Source: a virus
Length of the DNA stretch: 20,935 nucleotides
Strand: one strand, 5' to 3'
IMG/VR virus record: IMGVR_UViG_3300035199_001101
Location: 1-20,935 of that record
Shown here: positions 1-6,070 of the stretch, in pieces
Layout of the letters: the number at the start of each line of letters is the position of its first letter
Position numbering within the stretch: the first letter of the stretch is position 1
The notes under the pieces: generated by a model
What the model saw: the letters and a program-made list of their open reading frames with translations, nothing else
Databases searched by the model: none
What the model was told of the DNA's origin: nothing
Translations under genes and position numbers: made by a program

Positions 1-1
1 C

Positions 2-226
2 GAGCGACGGGTTCGTTCCCTCGCAAAACAGGTTTTTGAGGATGAGATTGAGCGATTTTGCAAAAGTAGGGATTTTAAGAAGAAGGTTTCCGAGATAATC
101 GAAAAATCCTTAAAGGATCGAGCCACACGGGATGAGATTGTCGCTGTTACAAAGGGTGTTTTGAAGAATTTTTACCGTGAACTTTCCGTTAACTATCCCG
201 CTTTAATAAATCGAATCCAAGCATAA
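2..226 (+). CDS. C-terminal end of a helical phage protein (partial)
   Basis: The window opens inside an open frame that reads 74 codons to a TAA at 224-226; the start lies upstream of the window. The visible part is rich in Lys, Arg, Glu and Asp and looks wholly alpha-helical, with a pattern of charged helices and no Cys pair, membrane segment or catalytic motif I can name. It ends in ...NRIQA. Frame integrity over the whole stretch and the following hairpin at 278-298 support a real gene end. Given its position in front of the probable virion block it may be a structural or head/tail accessory protein, but that is inference from context only. I do not recognise the family. Confidence 0.6.
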   Translation, partial: ERRVRSLAKQVFEDEIERFCKSRDFKKKVSEIIEKSLKDRATRDEIVAVTKGVLKNFYRELSVNYPALINRIQA

Positions 227-277
227 TTATGGTATCTTTTTATAATATATGCCCTCTTCGTACAAGGAAGGCAGTTC

Positions 278-298
278 GAAGCCGCCTGCGGCGGCTTC
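278..298 (+). terminator. perfect GC-rich hairpin, possible terminator
   Basis: Positions 278-286 (GAAGCCGCC) and 290-298 (GGCGGCTTC) are exact reverse complements around a 3-base loop TGC. This is the strongest inverted repeat I noticed in the window. It lies between the stop at 226 and the next start at 324. Only two T follow directly (299-300), so as an intrinsic terminator it is weak on the plus strand. It could also be an RNA-processing or 3'-end-stabilising hairpin. A TATAAT at 241-246 lies upstream, without a clear -35 partner. Confidence 0.45.
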
Positions 299-323
299 TT
301 AAAGGTTAAGGGGATGGGGGCCG

Positions 324-929
324 GTGGGATTATCTATTAAAAGCGTTGCGTTTAGGGAGATGCCAAGGAAACGATGGTTCATTTCGCCCCATCATAAAGA
401 CTGGTTCTATCACATAGATCGACAATCACCGCCATCACCGATTTTAATGCGTTGGCTTGATCACCTAGACCCCCAGATCGCCCCACTGATTAATTTTTTC
501 CAGGAAAAAAACATTCTCACGCTTCCCAGTTGCGCTGGACACTATAGAACAAATAGGTGGTGCGACAAAGCGTTCGGGAACCTTCGTCGAGATGAAGAGA
601 TCATTAAAAAAGAAGGGCTACCATTAATCGACGTTGAGACTGGTGAGACATTGAAGTTTAAAAAACGCGATTGGAGCCTGCCATTCAATAAAAAGCAGTT
701 CGCCGAAGCCGCACGCGGCTCTGAGGGCATACCGGAGGGGTATCTGGCACTTGGCGAGTCGGGGGATGATGTTATCCATGGGTTAAATAAAGCAGTGACC
801 CAGACACCCTGCTGTAGGCTTATTAAACGTCCTAGTCACCTAGAGTTACGAGTATTCGGTGGCAGTCAGCAGGGACAAAATAAGGCTTGGGGAATGCTAT
901 CAGATTGTATTAAGAAACATGTTAAATAA
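324..929 (+). CDS. uncharacterised phage protein with SCAGH motif
   Basis: A 201-residue protein. The chosen GTG at 324 sits after a G-rich stretch (AAGGGGATGGGGG); an in-frame ATG at 360 is possible, but its AGGGAG abuts the start codon. The notable motif is LPSCAGHY at about residues 67-74, followed by further Cys at 80, 163 and 164. Small phage proteins with a T-x-x-S-C-x-G-H core are common and uncharacterised, and the core looks like a nucleotide- or metal-binding turn, but I cannot assign an activity. The N-terminus is rich in aromatic residues and His (WFISPHHKDWFYH). No signal peptide or membrane helix is seen. It is a single gene between a hairpin upstream and the TMEM65-like gene downstream. 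Function unknown. Confidence 0.75.
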   Translation: MGLSIKSVAFREMPRKRWFISPHHKDWFYHIDRQSPPSPILMRWLDHLDPQIAPLINFFQEKNILTLPSCAGHYRTNRWCDKAFGNLRRDEEIIKKEGLPLIDVETGETLKFKKRDWSLPFNKKQFAEAARGSEGIPEGYLALGESGDDVIHGLNKAVTQTPCCRLIKRPSHLELRVFGGSQQGQNKAWGMLSDCIKKHVK

Positions 930-1003
930 TGGTGGGGAACGAAAAACATAGCGAGAGATAAGTATTTTTACGCGCTATAGAGAAAATTAGTTAAGGATAT
1001 ATT

Positions 1004-2386
1004 ATGAGTACTGTAATATTAACAAAGAGACAGCTAGAGGAAGCAATCCATAGAACCACGGAACCAGTATTAAGCGAACTTGTAATCTATAGGGTTAAAA
1101 GCAAAGCTCAGGTTATCCTAGAGAGCGATGAGCTTCTTCGTAGTTTCGTTTATAATTCTCCCCCTACCGTTTACCGACACAATAACGCGCAGGCTATTCA
1201 AGAGGCTCTACTGTTGGAAGCCCTTATTCAGGAAGGGTTTAGGGAATGGTTCAAAAATGCTTTCGATGCTGTGGGTGAAACATTTACAAGTGTAAAGAAG
1301 GGTGTGACAAAGAAAGCGGTAAAGGCATGGAAAGCGGGGGTATCAAAGTTAGATTTGGACGCGCTTCGTATGCGGATTGCTAAAAGTGCAATTAAGATGG
1401 CTGTTAACCCAATTTTAAGAGGTGACCTTCCAAAGAAAATTCGGTCGAGAATGAAAGCTGGAATAGCAGGAGGCGTTCGAGAGGGAATGTTGCATGAGGC
1501 ACTGACTGATGAACAATACAGGGCAGCAATGGGAGCCCTATATCTCGATAAATCTCTTACTCCGACTCAATTTCGTCAGAAGGCGGATGAGTTGGGAATG
1601 TTGACGAAGGCAGAAGGTCAAGAGGTTGGAAACGAACTGGTAGATGCGATAACAGAGAATATTATAGGAGAAAGTGTTGCTGCTGCGGCGGGAGCGGGAG
1701 CGAAAGTTTTACCGGAGTCGTTTTTAGGCAAAGTTAAAATGCTATGTCATATGATGGTAAAGTCATTTGTGTTTGGTTTCCTTGATAACTTTATTATGGT
1801 TATTTGCGGGGCCTCTCTAGATACTACGATTCAAGCGACGATGGGGATTACGGACGCCGCCACGGCCACACTGGTGGCTGGTGGATTTGGAAATACAATA
1901 TCTGATGCTGTTGCAGAATATTTGGCAGATGCGATGGAAAAGAAAATGGATGATAAATTCGGTGTTCCGCCAGATATTCCTGAGGAGGAACTCGCAGGAT
2001 TGAACATAATCTGGAAAGTTCTTTTTAGAAATCCGTCCGTCGTCGGAATTACACTGGGTTGCCTTGTAGGGCTTGGGGTTGGTATGGCTATTATGGGTTA
2101 TTTCGGTATTCCTATAATGGGGGCGCTAATAGGGTTTGCAGGTATTTTAGGACTTAAAGTGGGCGTAGATAAACTTAGGGGTAAGAAGCGAAGCGATCGA
2201 TGGGGAAGCAAGAGCCAGGAAGAAAGAGAGGCCGAGGCTGCTGAAAGAGCCAGGGAAAGGGCTGAAAAAGCTGGTGAAACGGAAACCGAGCCAGAAACTG
2301 TTACTGCTGGTTTTCAACGCGAAAATGATCTTCTAAGGGAATACATTCGATCAACATTCCATAGTATTAATATAGATACGAAGTAA
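1004..2386 (+). CDS. membrane protein with TMEM65-like domain, probable virion protein
   Basis: 460 residues; ATG at 1004 preceded by AAGGA at 993-997. Domains in order: an N-terminal short helix (ILTKRQLEEAIHR, 5-17) resembling the terminal motif of neighbouring genes; an amphipathic Lys/Ala region with TKKAVKAWKAG at about 102-112; a membrane region at about 252-300 that reads FGFLDNFIMVICG (257-269) and then GFGNTISDAVAEYLAD (294-309); two more hydrophobic helices at about 345-366 and 368-388; an E/R/A-rich tail; and a C-terminal NDLLREYIRSTF helix. The pattern F-G-F-x-D-N-x-I-M, a short loop, a Gly/Ala-rich helix and G-N/Q-x-x-S-D-x matches my knowledge of the TMEM65 family (PF10507), whose human member is a mitochondrial inner-membrane protein linked to sodium/calcium exchange. 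In a phage it may sit in the virion and act on the host membrane at entry, or be made late; that is inference. Family call moderately sure, role unknown. Confidence 0.7.
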   Translation: MSTVILTKRQLEEAIHRTTEPVLSELVIYRVKSKAQVILESDELLRSFVYNSPPTVYRHNNAQAIQEALLLEALIQEGFREWFKNAFDAVGETFTSVKKGVTKKAVKAWKAGVSKLDLDALRMRIAKSAIKMAVNPILRGDLPKKIRSRMKAGIAGGVREGMLHEALTDEQYRAAMGALYLDKSLTPTQFRQKADELGMLTKAEGQEVGNELVDAITENIIGESVAAAAGAGAKVLPESFLGKVKMLCHMMVKSFVFGFLDNFIMVICGASLDTTIQATMGITDAATATLVAGGFGNTISDAVAEYLADAMEKKMDDKFGVPPDIPEEELAGLNIIWKVLFRNPSVVGITLGCLVGLGVGMAIMGYFGIPIMGALIGFAGILGLKVGVDKLRGKKRSDRWGSKSQEEREAEAAERARERAEKAGETETEPETVTAGFQRENDLLREYIRSTFHSINIDTK

Positions 2387-2400
2387 AAGTGAAATAAAAT

Positions 2401-2562
2401 ATGCTTTATAGATTCTGTCGAGGTTATTTGATTGGATTATCGATTGTTAGCGTTTACTGGGTCCTACCCCATATACACCCAATAGCCCAGGTTGGATTAG
2501 GAATTAGCATCGGCGTAGTTAGCATAACTTTCCTTAAGTCAATCATGCAGGAAGATAAATAG
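2401..2562 (+). CDS. small two-helix membrane protein
   Basis: ATG at 2401 to TAG at 2560-2562 encodes 53 residues beginning MLYRFCRGYLIG. Two hydrophobic segments at about residues 9-26 and 30-47, separated by a Pro/His turn (LPHIHPIAQ), and a charged end (MQEDK) suggest a small two-pass membrane protein. It lies 14 bases after the stop of the TMEM65-like gene, which also encodes membrane helices, and is on the same strand. No good Shine-Dalgarno sequence is visible (the upstream run is AT-rich), which lowers confidence, but the frame has no alternative use and fills the gap. A small holin-like or membrane accessory role is possible but unsupported by any motif. Confidence 0.5.
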   Translation: MLYRFCRGYLIGLSIVSVYWVLPHIHPIAQVGLGISIGVVSITFLKSIMQEDK

Positions 2563-2573
2563 GTTTCCATAAC

Positions 2574-2588
2574 CATATTTAAAATATG
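2574..2588. repeat. 15-base inverted repeat across a start codon
   Basis: CATATTT at 2574-2580 and AAATATG at 2582-2588 are exact reverse complements around a single A. The right arm contains the ATG at 2586 of the next gene. It could be an operator or an RNA hairpin over the start, or simply AT-rich chance; the gene has no Shine-Dalgarno sequence here. Confidence 0.3.
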
Positions 2589-2861
2589 AGCCTATGTGAG
2601 ACGGGTACGTGTCGTTTCTGTCGCGATGCTGATAAGACACCGGTAATTAGATTAAGAAAAAAAGTTGTTGTTCACGATGCGAACGATGGTCCACAGGTGT
2701 TCATGGTAGAATTTGTTAGACATAACAACGATAGAGTAACCATGGACATATACTATAATTCAAAAATGATAGTGTCCATTCCAAATCAGAATGAGTGGTA
2801 TAAACTAATGGATTTCTTTGAGAATCTTAACAGTGTTACAGACACGGTTCCAAGCATATAA
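2586..2861 (+). CDS. small protein with N-terminal Cys cluster, function unknown
   Basis: 91 residues from ATG 2586. The N-terminus carries three cysteines at 4, 9 and 12 (CETGTCRFC), a spacing that could hold a metal if a fourth ligand such as Asp or His joins. The rest alternates charged and hydrophobic residues and looks like a beta-rich small domain (VFMVEFVRHNNDRVTMDIYY), ending in an aromatic helix (EWYKLMDFFENL). There is no clear Shine-Dalgarno sequence; the upstream inverted repeat at 2574-2588 covers the start. It is in line with the neighbouring probable virion genes. I do not recognise the family. Confidence 0.6.
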   Translation: MSLCETGTCRFCRDADKTPVIRLRKKVVVHDANDGPQVFMVEFVRHNNDRVTMDIYYNSKMIVSIPNQNEWYKLMDFFENLNSVTDTVPSI

Positions 2862-2886
2862 CCGCTAGTAAAGCATATTTATACAC

Positions 2887-3450
2887 ATGAATGTTTTTGA
2901 ATTTATTCTACGCAAAAAACTAAATGAAGATTCTGACCTGGGATTTATGCCAGGGCCCTACTCAACACAGGCCACAGCCAAGGCCGGAGAATCAAAACCA
3001 ACGCTAACACAGGCCGAGAAGGAAGAGCTAGAATCACAGCTTCAGGGTCTATTAAAGCAAAAACAGGATGCTACAAATAGTGGCGATGCCACCACGGCTT
3101 CTAATCTTGGTGCGCAAATAGAAAGACTAAGAAAACAAATTGACCAATCCGTTACAGAAAGCTTTAAAACCATAACAACCGTTGGCCATATAAAGGATAA
3201 AATTTGTAGGCGACTGTTTGAATATGCAGTCCCACAGGGGTTTAGTCTTGATAGGTGGCTCAAATATAGAAAAGACAGCAAGACAACAAACGTCGAGTAC
3301 CATAAACGGCATCCAGATAAAAAATGGAAAGTTGTTTATGCTCATTCGAAAAAAGGTAAACATAAGCGTGGGGAGCCCATGGAAGGCTATGATCGAGTCA
3401 GTTATAATAGGGCCCTTAAAAGAATTAGAGCGGAGAAGGCAGGAGGTTAA
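2887..3450 (+). CDS. coiled-coil protein with basic C-terminus, probable virion component
   Basis: 187 residues from ATG 2887. It begins with a short amphipathic helix (FEFILRKKLNED, 4-15) of the kind found at the ends of its neighbours. A coiled coil follows at about residues 40-93 (repeating E/Q/L/K pattern, e.g. ELESQLQGLLKQKQD and GAQIERLRKQID). The C-terminal third is Lys/Arg/His-rich with aromatic residues (DKKWKVVYAHSKKGKHKRG at about 144-162), like a nucleic-acid- or scaffold-binding tail. It is followed five bases later by the GTG start of the next gene, whose AGGAGG lies inside this gene's last codons, so the two are probably translated as a unit. Exact function unknown; a structural or scaffold role is inferred from composition and position. 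Confidence 0.65.
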   Translation: MNVFEFILRKKLNEDSDLGFMPGPYSTQATAKAGESKPTLTQAEKEELESQLQGLLKQKQDATNSGDATTASNLGAQIERLRKQIDQSVTESFKTITTVGHIKDKICRRLFEYAVPQGFSLDRWLKYRKDSKTTNVEYHKRHPDKKWKVVYAHSKKGKHKRGEPMEGYDRVSYNRALKRIRAEKAGG

Positions 3451-3454
3451 TAAG

Positions 3455-4576
3455 GTGGCTAAAGAAATACTTGTGGAAGGTCTAAACAATAGAGTTTTGC
3501 TAAAGGAAACGCACGAGATGGCCCTCGATGATATCTCTACACTTGTTATTTTTCCTTATCCCCGTAAGGAAATGATGCTTGAAATGCAAAAAAATATGCC
3601 CATTGAGCTTTTAATTGAAGGCAATGAGATTGATACAGAGAATGATCTTGACGTTATTGAGGTCGTTACCGAATTAGACAAGGTGCATGTTTCAATGTTG
3701 GAAATTAGAGAAGTATGCCTTACTAGAAGAAGGCAGATGATGGAACAGGGTAAACAGGTTTCAGATGAGACATTTGACCGTATTGTATTTGAAGCTATAT
3801 CGAACACATTTCCACAATTAAATGAAATCTTACCAGTTTTGGGAGCCATCGGCCGGGGTGTTGTTGGGGCAGCAAGGGCGGTTGGTAGTGCCGCGGTGGC
3901 TGGGGTAAAAGCGGTTGGTAAAGGAGTTGATGTGGCTGCAAAGTGGGCGGCAAAGAATATTGGACCAATGGCAAAGAAAGCTTGGGGTGTTATTAAGGAC
4001 ATCGGGCTTGAAGGGTGGAAGGGTATTAAGAAGGTAGCTGGTGAATCTTGGGAGGTGATAAAGAACCTGTCAGATAAGTTAGTTCCAACAGCAAAAAAGG
4101 CCTGGGCGGCAACAAAAAATGTTGTTAGCAAGGGTAGAGATGCAATTGCTAAATCATGGGGTGAAATTTCCCCAGATTTAAAAAAGCTTTCCGATGGCCT
4201 TAAAGGGAAAGCTGGCGATTTGGCAAATAATTTTAAGGCGATGGAAAAGAAAGCTCCACAAACAATGCAAAAAGCGATGCGAGATTCTGGGCTTCATCCA
4301 AAGGATATGAGTAAGGTAAAGGCGCAGCTTGCTGATCCTGCGGCATTATCAAAAATGATTAGCGGTGCGTCAGCAGCTGGAGATAAACCAGATCCTGAAG
4401 CACTGCAGTTTGCTATGATGTTGCCATTTATGATGATGATGATGACAATGATGACAGCCCAACATGCACAGACGGGCCAGGGACAACTTGCGGCTGGCCG
4501 AAAAATATCTAAGCGTAGGGTACAGCAAATAATAAACGAAGAAGTAAAAAAACAATTTTATACCATAAACGGATAG
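3455..4576 (+). CDS. probable virion protein with amphipathic Trp repeats and poly-Met segment
   Basis: The start is GTG 3455 because a perfect AGGAGG lies at 3441-3446, eight bases upstream; the frame stays open to 3218, but that part runs through the preceding gene. The product is 373 residues. Residues 1-125 are mixed alpha/beta. Residues about 128-240 are Gly/Ala/Lys/Val-rich amphipathic helix with Trp at 164, 177, 188, 199, 217 and 235, so three Trp are spaced exactly 11 apart (177, 188, 199). This resembles 11-residue membrane-binding repeats in general form. Residues 321-334 are a Met-rich hydrophobic stretch including MMMMM. The C-terminus carries RKISKRRVQQIINEE (349-363), the recurrent terminal motif of this block. 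Such a protein could bind or insert in membranes at infection (inference). I recognise no named family. Confidence 0.7.
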   Translation: MAKEILVEGLNNRVLLKETHEMALDDISTLVIFPYPRKEMMLEMQKNMPIELLIEGNEIDTENDLDVIEVVTELDKVHVSMLEIREVCLTRRRQMMEQGKQVSDETFDRIVFEAISNTFPQLNEILPVLGAIGRGVVGAARAVGSAAVAGVKAVGKGVDVAAKWAAKNIGPMAKKAWGVIKDIGLEGWKGIKKVAGESWEVIKNLSDKLVPTAKKAWAATKNVVSKGRDAIAKSWGEISPDLKKLSDGLKGKAGDLANNFKAMEKKAPQTMQKAMRDSGLHPKDMSKVKAQLADPAALSKMISGASAAGDKPDPEALQFAMMLPFMMMMMTMMTAQHAQTGQGQLAAGRKISKRRVQQIINEEVKKQFYTING

Positions 4577-4586
4577 GGGTATTTGA

Positions 4587-4792
4587 ATTATTAATATCGG
4601 GGACATTGTAGTGTATAAAAACCCAAGAAGATTACTAAGTTCTCGACAAAGTATTCCATGCGGAATTATTGTATCTACAGACGGATTTTTTTTGCAAAAG
4701 TTTTATGGTCCGATGGGATAATTTGTTTGGAAGATTTGGATATATTAAAGGTATATAAATCAAAAACGGAAATAGATAATGAAAATAAGTAA
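4587..4792 (+). CDS. small phage protein interrupted by a -1 frameshift at T8
   Basis: Two overlapping frames join into one sensible small protein. Frame A runs from just after TGA 4584-4586 through NIGDIVVYKNPRRLL and GIIVSTDGFF to TAA 4719-4721. Frame B (-1) begins after the T8 run at 4686-4693 and reads AKVLWSDGIICLEDLDILKV to TAA 4790-4792. Joined, they give about 68 residues. Small phage proteins of the form GD-x-V ... GI(I/V)VSI-x-G ... KVLWSDG ... DLE(V/I)I are common, so both halves belong together. The start is not obvious: AGGGG at 4575-4579 is seven bases before ATT 4587, so an ATT start or the GTG at 4611 are options. Function unknown. It could be a programmed frameshift, a decayed gene or a homopolymer sequencing error; the sequence alone does not decide. 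Confidence 0.55.
4686..4694 (+). other. T8-G slippery site, U UUU UUG heptamer
   Basis: Eight T at 4686-4693 followed by G form the heptamer T TTT TTG in the zero frame (codons TTT 4689-4691 and TTG 4692-4694), a classical -1 slippery sequence. A one-base backward slip continues at GCA 4694-4696 and opens the frame encoding KVLWSDG. I see no strong pseudoknot just downstream by eye. Confidence 0.45.
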
Positions 4793-5036
4793 ACAACAGC
4801 TACAAAATATTATTATGGAAGAAATGGAATCATTTGCCGAGGACCGATTGTTACGTAAATGGGATAAAGATGATTCACGAATACCGCATATCCAATCCTA
4901 TGAAAAGGTTATGGGGTTTTTAGGTAGAAATCCAGATCTTGTATGGAAAGGTATAAAAAAGGTTATGGATATAACTGGTTCGACATGTCCAAGATCGACT
5001 GCTATAGCTGTATCAGATTATTTGGCTAAATTATAA
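4779..5036 (+). CDS. small protein with N-terminal KISKQQLQNIIMEE motif
   Basis: 85 residues from ATG 4779. It begins MKISKQQLQNIIMEEMESF, an almost perfect copy of the terminal motif seen at the C-terminus of the protein at 3455-4576. The remainder is a small helical domain with an aromatic core and the sequence STCPRSTAIAVSDYLAKL at the end. It overlaps the frameshifted gene upstream by 14 bases and its TAA shares an A with the next ATG (TAATG at 5034-5038), so it is translationally coupled to the lectin gene. The short length plus terminal motif suggests an accessory virion protein held to a larger particle by that motif (inference). The globular part is not recognised. Confidence 0.65.
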   Translation: MKISKQQLQNIIMEEMESFAEDRLLRKWDKDDSRIPHIQSYEKVMGFLGRNPDLVWKGIKKVMDITGSTCPRSTAIAVSDYLAKL

Positions 5037-5737
5037 TGCGAGATGTTATACGAAATTTTTTAATTGAATTATCTGGCCATAAAAGGGTTTATGGTGATAT
5101 TAGACTGGACGATTTTTCGGAAGACCTCGGGGTTTCCAAAGCTCATGGAGCAACAGAGTTAGTATTTGACGAATTAAATAAAAAGAAATTTGCTAGACTA
5201 ACATCTCATCGTAACCAAAACGGAATATTAAAAATAAGCGACACCCTAACATTTGGTGAAGATGGATTTATAAAAATTAAGTGCACATTTAAAATTTCTA
5301 AAGCTGGAGGAGCATCGGATGCAGACGGTTCAGGCGCTGATGGAATTAAGTTAATACTAGCTGGAGATAAAGGCGAAGTAGAAGTATTTATTGACACCTA
5401 TCACAATGTAGAGGATGAATCCGGAAATCATATTGACCTTACTTTAAATGGTAATAAGGTGGGGGAAGCATACCATAAAGATCGATTAAATAATGATATA
5501 GCTTATATACTTATGGTGGAGGTTAGGAACGGGGTGATCACGGTAGGTATACAAAAAGATCTACAGTCTGAGGATGACGAACCAATGTCAAAACCGCTCA
5601 TAGCACAACCGATAGATGCATTAAAAGACCTTGGAAAAAATTTTACAATTCAATTCATAGGAATTACGGGCGAAGGATATCAAACGCAAGATATTCTGGG
5701 GTTATCATACCAATCAAATTATCATCTAGATTTTTAG
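5036..5737 (+). CDS. L-type (legume-type) lectin domain protein, probable virion glycan binder
   Basis: 233 residues, start ATG 5036 overlapping the previous stop. Residues 1-12 (MRDVIRNFLIEL) form a short amphipathic helix. The rest reads as a concanavalin-like jelly-roll: a beta-rich start with FARLTSHRNQNG, KCTFKIS at 82-88, GADGIKLIL (100-108), then FIDTYHNVEDESGNHIDL at 118-135, NGN, VEVRNGVITVGI, and FTIQFIGITGEGYQTQDIL at 203-221. In L-type lectins the corresponding segments are GADG(I/L)AF, V-E-x-D-T-x-x-N-x-x-D-x-x-x-NH-(I/V)G-I, and the GF-x-A-x-TG strand. Asp120, Tyr122, Asn124, Asp128 and His132 fit metal- and sugar-site positions; the usual Glu two residues before the Asp is Phe here. 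It may bind host-surface glycans from the particle. The family call is fairly sure, the target unknown. Confidence 0.7.
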   Translation: MRDVIRNFLIELSGHKRVYGDIRLDDFSEDLGVSKAHGATELVFDELNKKKFARLTSHRNQNGILKISDTLTFGEDGFIKIKCTFKISKAGGASDADGSGADGIKLILAGDKGEVEVFIDTYHNVEDESGNHIDLTLNGNKVGEAYHKDRLNNDIAYILMVEVRNGVITVGIQKDLQSEDDEPMSKPLIAQPIDALKDLGKNFTIQFIGITGEGYQTQDILGLSYQSNYHLDF

Positions 5738-6070
5738 TTATTTAAATTGTAGAATTAAAATAACTGTAGCTAGTACTAAGCATATATGAGTATTTAGCGT
5801 CATATCTTCATTCATATGAATACGAGTTAATATAGCAAAGATAATTGTTCCAACCGCAAAAGCCATTAATTTTAGCGGCCATAGTTTATAAAAATATCCG
5901 TATCCAATTTCAGTAAATTTTATTGCGAGCCAAGATACCAGTATACCGCTTGAAGCGACTAAAACGCTATTTTCTTTTATGGTTTTAGATAAAAATTGTC
6001 CATTACTAGAATACCAAATAATGACTTGCATTATTATCATTATTAAGAAACAAGCTATTAGGTTTTTCAT
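5738..6070 (-). CDS. small four-helix membrane protein (DMT-like size)
   Basis: 110 residues on the minus strand, stop abutting the lectin stop at 5737 with no spacer. Four hydrophobic segments at about residues 2-19, 36-52, 66-82 and 93-108 predict a four-pass membrane protein. Features include SNGQFL (22-27) after helix 1, SWLAIKFTEIGYGYF between helices 2 and 3, and a conserved-looking KLWPLKLMAFAVGTIIFAIL. I have seen small phage membrane proteins of this general pattern, but no function is established for them. Its start overlaps the end of the DUF192 gene by four bases (6067-6070), placing it last in a minus-strand operon of four genes. It may be a transporter-like or envelope-modifying protein; this is a guess from topology. 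Confidence 0.7.
   Translation of the reverse strand: MKNLIACFLIMIIMQVIIWYSSNGQFLSKTIKENSVLVASSGILVSWLAIKFTEIGYGYFYKLWPLKLMAFAVGTIIFAILTRIHMNEDMTLNTHICLVLATVILILQFK

Noticed and set aside
229-309. A 26-codon frame from ATG 229 across the hairpin
   Set aside because: No ribosome site, very short, and its Arg-rich end is simply the GC-rich hairpin read as codons.
948-978. ATAGCG ... CGCTAT inverted repeat before the TMEM65-like gene
   Set aside because: The six-base arms are separated by 19 bases, which is weak and common by chance.
2876-2883. TATTTATA, the complement of the T4 late promoter box TATAAATA
   Set aside because: It faces left into a plus-strand gene block with no leftward gene, so chance in AT-rich sequence is likelier.
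3218-3454. Upstream extension of the frame of the 3455 gene to an ATG at 3218
   Set aside because: It lies inside the 2887-3450 gene in another frame, and GTG 3455 has a perfect AGGAGG eight bases upstream.
3556-4131. Long minus-strand open frame (191 codons)
   Set aside because: It mirrors the Ala/Lys-rich repeats of the real plus-strand gene and has no ribosome site or coding pattern of its own.
4430-4444. ATG trinucleotide repeat as a microsatellite or assembly error
   Set aside because: It is in frame and gives the MMMMM segment of an intact protein, so it is coding.
4754-4760. TATAAAT upstream of the 4779 gene as a T4-like late promoter
   Set aside because: It lacks the final A, and it lies within the coding part of the frameshifted gene; no second matched copy supports a promoter class.
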